61,905 nt of DNA from Schlesneria paludicola DSM 18645 (lineage in GTDB: Bacteria; Planctomycetota; Planctomycetia; Planctomycetales; Planctomycetaceae). The DNA is taken from contig CAMCMU010000029.1 in the NCBI GenBank assembly GCA_945876035.1, positions 1-61,905 of the forward strand, in the 5' to 3' direction. Of the stretch, positions 46,172-56,349 are shown piece by piece. The notes below the pieces were generated by a model. The model had not been told where the DNA came from and did no database searches. It saw only the letters and a list, made by a program, of their open reading frames with translations. Numbering within the stretch: the first letter of the stretch is position 1; the number at the start of each line of letters is the position of its first letter. The translations under genes were made by a program, and so were the position numbers.

Positions 46172-47450
46172 GCGCATTCCGGGAAGGAACGCTTTGCCGA
46201 ATCCACCCACCCCCCAAAACGCGATTGCCGTCATACATCACCAGCGCCTGTCCAGGCGCGACGCCAAACTGTGGCTCGTGGAAATGAACCGTCACCCGTT
46301 GTTTGTCAATTCGCTCAATCGTTGAGCGGGCGGCCGTGTGCAAATATCGGATCTGGGCGGAACATTCAAAATTTGAGCAGACGTCTTCGGCGAGCCAATT
46401 CACTCCGTCCGCTTCAACAATCGAACAAGCCAGATCTGAGTGAGTGCCCAGAACAACTCGATGTGTTTCCGGTTCGATGCGAATCACAAACCGAGGCTCA
46501 CCAAACGCGATGCCCAACCCACGTCGCTGGCCAATCGTAAACTGATCAAAGCCGCCATGCTGTCCAAGAACCTGACCGCGAGAATCCACGAATTCGCCGG
46601 ATAAATCGGGGCGGCCGCGATGACGTTCAATGAACCCAACATAGTCGTTGTCTGGAATGAAGCAGATTTCTTGGCTATCTGGCTTCGTTGCCACTCGCAA
46701 TCCTGCCTCGGCCGCCAGTTCACGAATCGCAGGTTTCAGATAATCGCCAACGGGAAAGAGGACTCGGTCTAAAATGTCTCGATTGATTCCGGCTAAGACG
46801 TAGGACTGATCCTTGGCAGGATCCCGACCTCTGACTAACGCGGTTTGTCCGGCGATTTGTTGAATCTGAGCGTAGTGCCCGGTCGCAATGTAATCCGCAC
46901 CGACAGTGACCGCAAAATCCCACAGTTTGCCAAACTTCAGCCAGTTATTGCACATCACACACGGATTGGGAGTCCGTCCTGACAAATATTCGTCAACAAA
47001 ATAATCTTTGATTCTTCCAAAGGCATCGGAAAAATTAAGAGCGTGAAATGGAATGTCGAGCAGATCCGCAACTCGTCGGGCATCGGCAGCATCCGAGGCT
47101 GAGCAGCAGCCCTGCTTATTGGCCTTTAAGCCGACAAGAGGCAGCAGCGATTGATGCTTCAACGGTCTGCCTTGAGAGCTTGAAACAACGTCGGTCGATT
47201 CGAGTGGCCGTGCCTCGGGATCCCTGTTTTCGGGGAACGGAAGCGCTAGCGGCGTGGTCGGCGAGACGTCGTTTGCAGAGGGAGTCTCACGGTGAAAAGG
47301 TCGCGCATTCCGCTGACACGTTTCTTCGGACTCCGTTTCCCCCGAACGCATAAACAGACCGATCACTTCAAAGCCCTGTTGCTTGAGCAATACGGCAGCC
47401 GCCGAACTGTCAACACCACCACTCATCGCCAAGACAACACGTTTGGACAT
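46134..47450 (-). CDS. mnmA: tRNA 2-thiouridylase MnmA with insertion
   Basis: MnmA adds sulfur to uridine-34 of Lys, Glu and Gln tRNAs. The PP-loop S-G-G-V-D-S-S is at residues 10-16, the first catalytic cysteine in NPCVMCNNWLKF, and the second in DSQEICFIPDNDY. ATGHYAQI and GQRRGLGIAFGEP also match. Between GLFMRSGE and QGCCSASDAADARRVAD there is an insertion of about 75 residues (38-112), Pro- and Ser-rich and absent from E. coli MnmA, which accounts for the long 438-residue length. ATG at 47450 is preferred over one three codons upstream. It overlaps the convergent MMPL gene by 38 bp at the 3' end. Confidence 0.94.
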   Translation of the reverse strand: MSKRVVLAMSGGVDSSAAAVLLKQQGFEVIGLFMRSGETESEETCQRNARPFHRETPSANDVSPTTPLALPFPENRDPEARPLESTDVVSSSQGRPLKHQSLLPLVGLKANKQGCCSASDAADARRVADLLDIPFHALNFSDAFGRIKDYFVDEYLSGRTPNPCVMCNNWLKFGKLWDFAVTVGADYIATGHYAQIQQIAGQTALVRGRDPAKDQSYVLAGINRDILDRVLFPVGDYLKPAIRELAAEAGLRVATKPDSQEICFIPDNDYVGFIERHRGRPDLSGEFVDSRGQVLGQHGGFDQFTIGQRRGLGIAFGEPRFVIRIEPETHRVVLGTHSDLACSIVEADGVNWLAEDVCSNFECSAQIRYLHTAARSTIERIDKQRVTVHFHEPQFGVAPGQALVMYDGNRVLGGGWIRQSVPSRNAPMPQESSPIGGS

Positions 47451-47546
47451 GAAATTCACTCTGATTGGACAAAAACAACGGCGTCTCCGAAGCGAACTCG
47501 GATACGTTTTTTTCGACTCACTTGCGAACAGGCCCTGCCACTGCGG

Positions 47547-48989
47547 TCAGATCCACAACAACTTTTCAATCCGATCTTTCACGGCGTAGAGCGTCACGGC
47601 AGTGATTGAAACAAAGGCTACCCACAAGCAAATATCCAACGCTCGGGAGGGCATAATACGGCGATCGAGCTTTCGGTAGCGAAGGTAAATCGTTGCGGCA
47701 GAAATCATCGGGAGTGTCAGTGCCTGTGCGAAGCCGCCGACGACAACCATGGTCGCCGGCTCGCCAAAACACAGATACAGCAGGAATGCCATGAATGGAA
47801 TCAAAACCGAGAACTGGCGAATGACTCGGTCTCGCTGATCCGCTGCTGTGTACGTCACCGCACCCGACAAACCGAGAAAGTCCGCGAGCAGTCGCGAATT
47901 GCCGGCACTTGCCAAATACAGTGTTTTGAAAAGAACGGCAGCAGCACCGATCAGGAATACCAATTCCGTCCATGGTCCAACCGAATCAACAAACATGTGG
48001 GACAGTTTGGCAATCATTTGTCCTTTTTCGGGAATCAGCTTTTGGGGATGAAGAACCGCTGCTCCCATGAAATAGAAGGCGACTGTCGAAACCGTGAAGA
48101 CAACCATGCTGACCCATGCGTCTAGGTACATCACGCGGATCCAACCGCGCGCCCGGCGGACCCACGCATCGCTCCCATCGCACCTCCCGACATAGCGTGC
48201 ATAGCCCTTTTCCAAACACCAATAGGGATAATAAAAGAGTTCCGCCGCTCCAACGCCGGTAATCCCAAACACCGCGAATGCGGTTGCGACTCCAGAGGCC
48301 GGGATACGAAATTCCAGCCCCTGCCGAACATCTGGCCAATGAATCGGATAGGCCGTGAATGGCAACGCCATTGCCGCCGAGACGGTGAGAATTGTCACTC
48401 CCACGACCAGCACGGTGGTGACAATTTCGATTCGCCGATACCCGCCGCTCCACAACAGCACAACAGCCGTGACGCACGTCAACACCGCCCACGGTAATTC
48501 CGGTTTCTCTCGAATGGTGTTGGTCAGCCAAGGAGCAGTCCCGTCGAATCCTGCGGCAATCATCATCGACACACGCGGAAAGGTCAGATCGAGAGCCTGC
48601 CCGACAGCTCCTGTCATTCCCCCAAGTTGAAATATCGTCAGTAGCATCATCGTCAGCCACCACCACGAGAGCCAGTGTGCGTTCATCCGCAGGCCAGGCA
48701 ATTCGTCGAGGGCTCTTAAGGTTGGTTTTCCAGACGAAATTGCGTACCGCCCGAGTTCCACCTGCACAAAGACCTTGATCACGCAACTGAACAGAATCAA
48801 CCACAGGAACAAGAATCCATGTTCCGCTCCTAACTTTGTTGTGGCGAGCAATTCCCCGGAGCCGACAATCGTTCCGGCCAAGATGATCCCCGGACCAATT
48901 TTTCGCAACGCTGACCAAACCGAAGCCGGCGGCTCTTGAATCCCGTCTGCCGGCAGCGAATACGGATCGAATTCGGTACGACTCGACAT
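47547..48989 (-). CDS. Nramp-like transporter, non-canonical
   Basis: This 480-residue multi-pass protein has the Nramp-like start KIGPGIILAGTIVGSGELLATTKLG, about eleven membrane segments, and a later AVFGITGVGAAELFYYPYW helix. As in the carrier at 15-17 kb, the DPGN motif is replaced (here by VGSGEL), and the helix-six MPH motif is absent. It lacks the EF-hand-like loop of that paralogue and is otherwise clearly diverged from it, so the two are not recent duplicates. ATG at 48989 follows GAAGGTG; the frame is open 24 codons further. The substrate is unknown. mnmA lies downstream on the same strand, 96 bp away. Confidence 0.82.
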   Translation of the reverse strand: MSSRTEFDPYSLPADGIQEPPASVWSALRKIGPGIILAGTIVGSGELLATTKLGAEHGFLFLWLILFSCVIKVFVQVELGRYAISSGKPTLRALDELPGLRMNAHWLSWWWLTMMLLTIFQLGGMTGAVGQALDLTFPRVSMMIAAGFDGTAPWLTNTIREKPELPWAVLTCVTAVVLLWSGGYRRIEIVTTVLVVGVTILTVSAAMALPFTAYPIHWPDVRQGLEFRIPASGVATAFAVFGITGVGAAELFYYPYWCLEKGYARYVGRCDGSDAWVRRARGWIRVMYLDAWVSMVVFTVSTVAFYFMGAAVLHPQKLIPEKGQMIAKLSHMFVDSVGPWTELVFLIGAAAVLFKTLYLASAGNSRLLADFLGLSGAVTYTAADQRDRVIRQFSVLIPFMAFLLYLCFGEPATMVVVGGFAQALTLPMISAATIYLRYRKLDRRIMPSRALDICLWVAFVSITAVTLYAVKDRIEKLLWI

Positions 48990-49460
48990 CAAACACACCT
49001 TCAACCGATTTTTAAACAGAGGAACAGGCCCGAGTCTATCGAGACCGGCGAGCAACTTCACGACTGTTCGTCAACTTTCCTGATTTGAGTCCCTGGATTG
49101 GAAAACGATTGGAGCTCATTTCCCGCCCGCCATTCTCTGGCAAGCGTCTGCGAGCCGCAAGCATTCCCACGGCTCTCATCAAATCGTTCGCCGCGGCAAT
49201 CCCTCACTTTCTGCCGCGTCAGGGCTTGGAACGTCTCCAAGACACAGCAACGTCTGATGGAACACTCCAGAGAAAACGGCATTCGACCGACTCATTTACG
49301 GGCGACGCACTCTTGATGTTCATCGCTCCCAAAGATAAAACTTCCTTGTCTCAGGTTGTCTCTGGGCTATGACGCGGCCCGTCTGTTTCCAGATTTGCGT
49401 GAGTACCCATTGGAACACACAGGCCCTACCACTGACTCCCCCCATCTTAAGGATTGATCG
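48990..49460. other. Divergent spacer upstream of pyrE
   Basis: Nothing gene-like is recognised in these 471 bp between the divergent Nramp-like gene and pyrE. TAAGGATT before the pyrE ATG is a suitable ribosome-binding site. Confidence 0.35.
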
Positions 49461-50012
49461 ATGTCTGATCGCTCGCAACTCATTCGCCTGTTTCATGAGC
49501 GGGCATTAAAATTTGGCGACTTCACCCTGGCTTCCGGAAAAACGTCGACCTATTACCTCGACGGAAAGCAAATTTCACTTCATTCCGTCGGACTGCGGTT
49601 GGTCAGTCGTGGATTGCTTGACCTGTTAAGCGACGTCGAATTCGACGCCATTGGCGGCATGACGATTGGGGCGGATCCGATTGTGGGCGGAGTCCTTGTG
49701 GCGGCCGCTGAGAATCAGCGAACACTCCATGGTTTTTTGGTTCGCAAAGAAGCAAAGGGGCATGGAACTCAACGCTACATCGAGGGCCCCGTCATGCCGG
49801 GGATGAAAGTCGTGGTCATCGATGACGTGGTCACGACCGGGGGGAGCGCGATCCAAGCGGTGGATCGCATTGTCGAATACGGATGTGAGGTCGTCTGCGT
49901 TGTCGGGATTGTGGATAGAAAAGAGGGAGGGGCCGCAAATTTTGCAGCCCGCAATATCTCTTTTCGATCCTTGCTGACAATCGAAGACTTCGGCATCGCG
50001 GCACCCGCATGA
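49461..50012 (+). CDS. pyrE: Orotate phosphoribosyltransferase
   Basis: PyrE joins orotate to PRPP to form orotidine 5'-phosphate in pyrimidine synthesis. This 183-residue protein has the N-terminal FGDFTLASGKTSTYYLD segment, the flexible catalytic loop RKEAKGHGTQ (residues 95-104), and the PRPP-binding motif V-V-V-I-D-D-V-V-T-T-G-G-S-A at 117-130. The ATG follows TAAGGATT at good spacing. It is monocistronic: the next gene is on the other strand and no other pyr gene is close. Confidence 0.95.
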   Translation: MSDRSQLIRLFHERALKFGDFTLASGKTSTYYLDGKQISLHSVGLRLVSRGLLDLLSDVEFDAIGGMTIGADPIVGGVLVAAAENQRTLHGFLVRKEAKGHGTQRYIEGPVMPGMKVVVIDDVVTTGGSAIQAVDRIVEYGCEVVCVVGIVDRKEGGAANFAARNISFRSLLTIEDFGIAAPA

Positions 50013-50623
50013 TGACTTTCAAAACCGGCTCCGCTTGACTGCCGCAACCTCACGAACTTTCAGAAAGGGAGTGCTTGCTCCGCAGATCGGACTTTTGTGC
50101 TCGATCACTGTGGTGTCGCCAAACGACATAAAAGATCACTTTGCGGGTGTTCCAACCCCCTCCTTTATTGCCCCACGCCCCACGCCGCTTTCGTCGGAAT
50201 ATGTGTGCGAATCACGCACAGAAATCCACGTTTCCATCGATTTGATTTTTCGCTGAAAGCGTGAAACGGCTATCCGCTTTTCCGGACAATCTGTCGTCGG
50301 AGATTCTTCACGACGCGCGTGGAATACTCTTCGAAGAGGCCTTACTCCATTGGCTTTGCAGCAGGCGGCCGCGCCGTTTCTCGTATCCCTGAGTTCCCAC
50401 ACCTCCGTCAATTCTCGCCGCTTGGACAACAGCTCTCACTTCGTGCGAAAGTTGTTCATCAACACTGTGGGTCCACTCTCTGTTGACTTCACCGAAAGAT
50501 CCGATCAACGGTCTCTCGATAGAGGCACCGTTTTCTAGTCCTGTCTTCGCCCCCACTCGCTGCGTCAACGGCGGGCTGTTGAAGACAGAGTTTCGAGGTT
50601 TCGGGCTGCTTTCGGGACAGACT
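50013..50623. other. Convergent spacer, nothing recognised
   Basis: This 611-bp stretch lies between pyrE and the 3' end of the nucleoside-type MFS gene. Small open frames occur in several phases without any recognisable product or terminator. Confidence 0.35.
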
Positions 50624-51910
50624 TTAGGAATTTTTTTTCGGGTGAAAGAAGACCGCTAGGACGAATGCAGCGCCGATCGAGGTCAGACATGGAACCAGAA
50701 AGAGACCTCGAAAATCGACCGTTTGTGTTGATGGGTTTGAAAACACAGTTTCGAACAGCCACGGACAAACGAAGTTGGCGGCAAGAGATCCCAATCCGAG
50801 AATCATCAGATTGAATAATCCTTGCGCGCTGGTGCGAACATCTTTCGGAAAGTGCTCATCAACAAAAATGTACACCGTCGCAAAGAAAAAGGCATAACAA
50901 ATACCATGCAGGAGGTTAACGATCACAATCAGCCAAGCCATGTCCGGTGTTCCGCAGAAGGCAAACACCGCGAACCGCACGGCATGACCGAGGACTCCGA
51001 TGATCATCGTGGTCCGCCAACCGAGAGTTTTGAGGCATGTTCCCAAGACGGCCATTGTTAAAATTTCGGCGATTTGACCGATGCTCATCACCGGCGTCAC
51101 CCAGTTACCGGGGATACCAACGGTTGGCAGAAAACGCCCGGTCCAGTTGAAATAACAGTTGTGAACGAAGGAATCGACGAAGGTCACCAACCACAGCACA
51201 AACACAACGGGATTGGCTAACAACTTGAGCGACTTCAGCCATGCCGATCCCGCACCGGCTTCAGTCGTTGGCCGTGGCGGTGTGTGCGGCAGATAAAGAC
51301 TTAATGCCGCCAGAACTAATGACGCAACACCGGCTATCAAAAATGTCCATGATGTCGCGTCTTGAAGCGATTTTCCGCTCAGCCCGGAGGCGAATACTGC
51401 GTCGAGCCACCCACCGACTCCCTGAGCTTTGGTCTGAGAAACCTTCGCCCAATCGACGAGGATAAATACGGGGGGCCACGCCGCAGCAATCCATCCGATG
51501 GTTCCTCCCATGCGGACAATTCCAAACTCACTTTTTGCATCCTTCATACTCGCAAACGCAATGGAATTCGTGATCGAAATTGTGGGGACGTAGACGATGC
51601 AATGAATCAGCATTAATCCAAAAAACGGCCAAAAGTCGGTGACCCACGTCAACGCAATCATCGACAGTCCGCCAATCAAATGGCTCACGGCCAAAAACTT
51701 TTCCGCTGCAAAAAAACGATCCGCAAATTGATTGCTGAAGAACATCGCCAGAATGGCCGCGGCGGGAAAGGCATTCAAGATCATTGACTGTTGAAAGGGA
51801 TCAAATTTCAGGCTGGGTAAGTAACCGAAGATCAACGGCAACCACGCGCCCCAAATAAAAAATTCGAGAAACATCATTGCAAACAGCTTGCCAAACGTCG
51901 ACCTCTGCAT
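50624..51910 (-). CDS. Nucleoside:H+ symporter-type MFS transporter
   Basis: This 428-residue carrier resembles the NupG/XapB nucleoside:H+ symporter family. The N-terminus MQRSTFGKLFAMMFLEFFIWGAW is typical, followed by FSNQFADRFFAAEKFL, ISITNSIAFASM, SEFGIVRMGGTIGWI, and later GTCLKTLGWRTTMIIGVLGH and VYIFVDEHFPKDVRTSAQGLF. About twelve membrane segments are predicted by eye. The ATG at 51910 follows GAAAGA; a TTG 16 codons upstream is the alternative. Likely a nucleoside importer; exact substrate unknown. It sits downstream of a gene-poor 1.1-kb gap. Confidence 0.88.
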   Translation of the reverse strand: MQRSTFGKLFAMMFLEFFIWGAWLPLIFGYLPSLKFDPFQQSMILNAFPAAAILAMFFSNQFADRFFAAEKFLAVSHLIGGLSMIALTWVTDFWPFFGLMLIHCIVYVPTISITNSIAFASMKDAKSEFGIVRMGGTIGWIAAAWPPVFILVDWAKVSQTKAQGVGGWLDAVFASGLSGKSLQDATSWTFLIAGVASLVLAALSLYLPHTPPRPTTEAGAGSAWLKSLKLLANPVVFVLWLVTFVDSFVHNCYFNWTGRFLPTVGIPGNWVTPVMSIGQIAEILTMAVLGTCLKTLGWRTTMIIGVLGHAVRFAVFAFCGTPDMAWLIVIVNLLHGICYAFFFATVYIFVDEHFPKDVRTSAQGLFNLMILGLGSLAANFVCPWLFETVFSNPSTQTVDFRGLFLVPCLTSIGAAFVLAVFFHPKKNS

Positions 51911-53074
51911 CGTGCGGTCTTTCAGAACGGATTGATCTTGGTCAAAAATTGAAGCCAACCCGAATGATCACCAAATGCGATGGCTTGGGCAAGCAATGAT
52001 CGCTCAATTCTCGTATTTTCATTCGTTGTTTCAGCGGCGGCTTTCAGGTCGTAGCTGTTTTTTGGTCGATGGACCGTGCATCACTCCGTCGTGACCGCGT
52101 GGGAATTCAGTCTCTACCTCTTACGAGCAACGACGGCCCATCAAAAATCCCGAGACCTTCCTCGATCTCTTGGATCACTCCGAGATCGTGACCGCCTTGT
52201 CCATCAAAACAACCAAGGCCACCCTGACCGCGATGACACCGACAGCGAAACTTTCTATTCCGGGACTCGAACCAGACCGCAATCGGTCAACGTCAGTTCA
52301 GGCATACACCGCGATTCGAAAATATTTTACGGGAAGACAAGAGTGGCCTTATTTTATTGCGGGAAGTAGTCAAGATCGGGGGGACTCGGTTACTGGAGAC
52401 CGTCGTTGGAGTCCCTCTTGCGACAAGGGACGTCACGAATCAGCGGCAGGACTTCGCGAAGGCGATACGGCGTCTCGATCCACGTTTCCAGCAGGCAAAG
52501 CCAAGACTCACGTGCGACCTGGTTCGCAGGGTCTGTCTTGAGGCGACACGTTCTCGAGGTTTCGCTCGAATCGTTTTACGAATGCAGATCTGAGGACAGT
52601 CGCGTCATTCAGGAGCCCCTCGTGGCACAGCAAAAGACTCAACGATCGCCGGCTTCTGCATCAGTAACGGCGCACGATCCAAACACGCCGATTTCGCCAA
52701 ATTCGATGCCGGTGCCAGCAGTGGACGGAGCGTGATCAACGTCCAAAAAAACGTGAAACAGACGGCGGGTCTCCACTCGAAATCGCAAGACAAATTGCCG
52801 TCCAGACGAGGACTCGAGCAGAAACCGCCTCCGGGACCGCGAGTTTTTGAAGAGGCTGTTCTTCGCAAGGAGGGACGTTCTACAAGGAAACCACTGTAGG
52901 CTGTGTCATGTCGGAGGCCGTTACACAACACCCGATTTCAATTGCTCTCTGACGCCGCTCGCTCAAGGGAGATGACGGGACCGTCTGCCAAACAGATCGG
53001 GTGTCAAACCAGAGATGGCGCGCTGATCCGATTCAACAAAGTGTTAGCATGGGTTCGGTTGATCAAACAGGCTC
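51911..53074. other. Gene-poor gap, possible decayed sequence
   Basis: This 1.16-kb stretch has several short overlapping open frames on both strands but none with a family match, and no repeat or RNA was identified. Toward its right end a plus-strand heme-motif-like fragment is visible (52841-52963), described separately. It may be decayed coding sequence. Confidence 0.35.
52841..52963 (+). pseudogene. Possible cytochrome c fragment
   Basis: One frame reads GNHCRLCHVGGRYTTPDF with the heme c motif C-R-L-C-H at 52895-52909, resembling the heme region of planctomycete di-heme cytochromes. Flanking codons switch frame: ETT and EEAVLRKEGR-like segments lie in neighbouring frames, as expected from frameshift decay. 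No complete gene can be built; a chance CXXCH is possible. Confidence 0.25.
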
Positions 53075-55366
53075 TTACCGCTTTCGTTTGAGAACGATGA
53101 AAAACCCGGCAGAGTCATTGGCGATCAATTCCCATTGATCGGGATGATCACGGAACTCAGGGATCTCTGCGGCAGACTTGATCTCACTATAGCGGTGATG
53201 GGTATCGATGATAATGTAGTCGGTATCGTCGGGGACACCTGATTGACCGTCAGCCACTTTTCGACGGTAGTGACTGTAGTCGTAGGATCGATCAAAGTGA
53301 GTCAGTCGCGGGTGGACGAAATCGGTTGAGGCAACACGACTGTCCGAGGGTATTAACTTGATCACGTGCGCCCATAATTCGCCACGGCGGTTGGGACCGT
53401 AGAGTGACTTCCAATACCAATTGGAACCCGAATCCCAAAACGGCAAGCCAAGCGGGCTGAGACTGAAAAACAGTCCGGAACACAATGCCATCGACCAAAT
53501 CAGATGTTGGCAAACGACTCCTGCCATTCGGCCGTTCCACTCGCCCGGTATCGGATTCTGATGGGAATTTTGCAGAGCCCGCTGTTTCTCAGAACGGTGC
53601 CGCTGTTTGTGGCGTGGACCGCAAACGGCACGAACCCATGCGGCACTCCAGATCATCAGGACAATTGCGCGAGGGACTCCTCCCGCGACGGACCAGAAAG
53701 CGATGGCGACCAAGGGAGCATGAAATTGATGTCGAGGGTCTTTTGCCAATTCGTTGAGGCAAAGAATTCCAAATAACGGCAAGCCAACAGCCATGCGAGC
53801 TGGTGAAAGTAAGGGGATAAATGCCAAGGGTGCCAACATCATCAGTGCATAAAGCGTGGTTGACATGGTCCACAGTTCACCGAAGAGCAGGCCTGGTCGC
53901 GAAACCATTGTGCGGACGATCGCTTCCGGAGTCTCTCCAAATTTTGCAAAATATCGGGCGTAGTGAACCTCGTCGCCGGAGCGAAACCAGGGCATCACAA
54001 CGCGCGTTGCCGACCAAAGATAAACCACGCTGAATACGCTGAGAGCAATTCCCGCTAACAGGACGGAACGACGGTGACCTCCTCCTTTGCCAAGGGGATC
54101 ACCGCTCGTGACGGTGAGTTCTCTCAACGCAATCCACAAGCCCAACGGTCCGAAGACAATGGCATAGTCTTCTTTGACCGTGAGCGTCCAAGCCAAGCCC
54201 AACAGAGTTCCCCAGAAATGCCTGCGTTCCAGTTGATCAAGAGTCATCAGGAGTAATAGCACTCCAAATGCCTCGGGGCGAAATGTTTTCAAATCGATTT
54301 CAATGTCAAGAAACTGCATCGGCGCATAAATCAAGTAGGCCATCGACACTGACAGGGCCAGCGTTGTGGCTTGCTGCTTCGCAACCAATGGCTGGTGAGA
54401 ATTCACGCTCCCCGCATATCTCTCGAGACAGCGTTTTGTCATCCAAAAGATGGGGAAAACACCGAGAGACAACGCGGTCGATTCACAGAGCTCGAGAAGA
54501 AGATGGGATGGCCAGATGACATAGAACGGCAATAAGAACAGATGAATGAACTGAACGTGCTCCCCGAAGAACAGACCTTGATCAAGATAACTTCGGAAGC
54601 CCTTCCCATGAAGAATGTTCCAAAGGTGCTCTTCATACATCACCGAATCGCCATGCGGCACCAGAAGATTGAAATACAGACGCCAATTCATCGTCGTAAA
54701 AATGACGATATACAGGCAACTCGCAAGGCACAGCCAACGCACCGCTTGGGAATTCGTACTCGTTTTAGAGCGGGAACTGTCGTGATCCTTTGCGGCCTTT
54801 GGCAAAGCCTCATTCCCGGAAACCACTGCCGCTGTTGTTGATGCGGTGATTGCAATGGATCGCATGCTGAAAAATGTCGTGAACCAACCGGCCATGCAGC
54901 CGGCCAACCAAAATTGCGGGGTCGCTGCCATCAAATCCGAGAGGCTCGTCCAGTCGAGGGCATGTGCCACGATCCACGCCCATTCCCAGCAACCCATCAA
55001 GCAGAACCAGCACCAGCCATAGGTACCCCACTGGACAAACGTGGCGACAAATCCAGCGTGCGTGGACCGTGCTAACCAAATCGTTCCGAGCAACCCAGTC
55101 AGGACAGATGCGATGCCCACAGCCAACACGATCAAACCGAACGGGATCTCGCGTGTTTTCGAGAGAGACTCGGCGTGGGGTGGCACTTGAACAAGGTATT
55201 GCCAAGTGGTTGGACTGATAAAGTTGGCTGACAGGTGTGCGGAAGACAACCAAAACTGCAGCGTACTCGAACACAGAAAGACGCCCACAACGACAACTCC
55301 GCACGCAAACAAAACTCGCGTTGGAGACGTTCTTTCCGATTCGGATTCATTGAACTTGGTCGCCAT
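53075..55366 (-). CDS. DUF2079 membrane protein
   Basis: This 763-residue multi-pass protein belongs to the DUF2079 group, thought to be glycosyltransferase-like membrane proteins of the GT-C type but without proven function. Blocks such as LLVPHGDSVMYEEHLWN, GKGFRSYLDQGLFFGEHVQFIHL, TFRPEAFGVLLLL, LTVKEDYAIVFGPLGLW and DPRHQFHAPLVAIAFW fit the family; the paired acidic residues in the first loop (HGDS and YEEH) recall the GT-C catalytic carboxylates. More than ten membrane segments are seen. Residues 160-210 add a hydrophilic linker. The C-terminal 130 residues are soluble, with repeated Tyr/Asp motifs. It is monocistronic. Confidence 0.85.
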   Translation of the reverse strand: MATKFNESESERTSPTRVLFACGVVVVGVFLCSSTLQFWLSSAHLSANFISPTTWQYLVQVPPHAESLSKTREIPFGLIVLAVGIASVLTGLLGTIWLARSTHAGFVATFVQWGTYGWCWFCLMGCWEWAWIVAHALDWTSLSDLMAATPQFWLAGCMAGWFTTFFSMRSIAITASTTAAVVSGNEALPKAAKDHDSSRSKTSTNSQAVRWLCLASCLYIVIFTTMNWRLYFNLLVPHGDSVMYEEHLWNILHGKGFRSYLDQGLFFGEHVQFIHLFLLPFYVIWPSHLLLELCESTALSLGVFPIFWMTKRCLERYAGSVNSHQPLVAKQQATTLALSVSMAYLIYAPMQFLDIEIDLKTFRPEAFGVLLLLMTLDQLERRHFWGTLLGLAWTLTVKEDYAIVFGPLGLWIALRELTVTSGDPLGKGGGHRRSVLLAGIALSVFSVVYLWSATRVVMPWFRSGDEVHYARYFAKFGETPEAIVRTMVSRPGLLFGELWTMSTTLYALMMLAPLAFIPLLSPARMAVGLPLFGILCLNELAKDPRHQFHAPLVAIAFWSVAGGVPRAIVLMIWSAAWVRAVCGPRHKQRHRSEKQRALQNSHQNPIPGEWNGRMAGVVCQHLIWSMALCSGLFFSLSPLGLPFWDSGSNWYWKSLYGPNRRGELWAHVIKLIPSDSRVASTDFVHPRLTHFDRSYDYSHYRRKVADGQSGVPDDTDYIIIDTHHRYSEIKSAAEIPEFRDHPDQWELIANDSAGFFIVLKRKR

Positions 55367-56349
55367 AGAGTCATTCTAGTGGCTCCCTCGAAATAGAAAC
55401 AACGGACGCTCCAAACGAATTTCGAAGAGGGGTTCTTAAAGAACCACACCGATGAAGGGCCGCAAGCACGTTTCCCCCAAAGACAACTCGACAATGACTG
55501 CCCGCAGGAGACAACGCTCTTGGCCACTTCTGGGTGTGACGTCCGAATTCTTGAGAACCGGCCTACAAAACGACCTCTTGATGCGTTAAACGTATCCTCC
55601 AATCCGCACTTTTGCGACGCAAGCAGTCTTGTGGTAATCCGTGGACGGCGAGTCCTGTCGCTCGGCCAACCCGCGGCAGGCATCACATACGGAAAATCCT
55701 CGGGGATAAGGTCGCCGCTCAAGGGGCTCTTGGCGGGCGTCGAAAATCCCGCCGATCTCGCAATGGTCCGCCGCGTTCCGCCCTTCAAACTCCCCTGCGA
55801 TCACTTCTCTGAAAACCGTGACCGGAGGTGAGGAACGTTTCGGGCAGCATCCCGAGAGGTCATTTAAGGCCATCAATTCCCAGTTGACATTATTCCCCGT
55901 GGACGTTGTCCCCGTCCCGCAGACCCTTCCAAGATGCCCGTTGTTCACCCGCATGTTTGCCGGACTCACACCAACCGTCAGCGTCAATGAGAGCGTCCTC
56001 ACGATTTTTTCGCGATCATCGGCGGCTGAACGTGCTCGGGTGTTGCTCACGTCGATCGGGGAGTGTGACGAGCCGTGCGATGGCGATTTTGGCTCACTGG
56101 GAGCATGGTTCTGTCACACGATATTTTGTCGTCGGATGTTATTTTACTGAAGGGCGTGCATCGCCCTGCTTCCGCCATCGAGTATCGGCTCTCTGCGGCT
56201 ACCGACGACGGCAGATTGTTCGGTTCTGTCCGCTTCGTCGGATTCGAACCGACTGCGTCACCTCAACAACGGAGGAAGGAACGACGGCCTCCAAAGGCAA
56301 CCTGCAACTCCGTTTCGAACGCGGTGAAGATTCAATGGTGGTTGCGAGT
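55367..56349. other. Gene-poor gap with orphan T-arm-like sequence
   Basis: This 983-bp stretch holds overlapping short open frames on both strands with no recognisable product. A tRNA T-arm-like stem (GTCGG/CCGAC around TTCGAAT on the minus strand, 56237-56253) stands alone without matching acceptor or anticodon arms. Nothing else is seen. Confidence 0.4.

Noticed and set aside
55586-56050. 154-residue minus-strand open frame in a gap
   Set aside because: No domain, no ribosome-binding site, and overlapping open frames of similar quality on the other strand.
56190-56330. Possible complete tRNA gene on the minus strand around the TTCGAAT loop
   Set aside because: No 5' acceptor strand complementary to GAAGCGG is found 70-95 bases upstream (the best candidate has a mismatch), and no D-arm or anticodon arm can be drawn.
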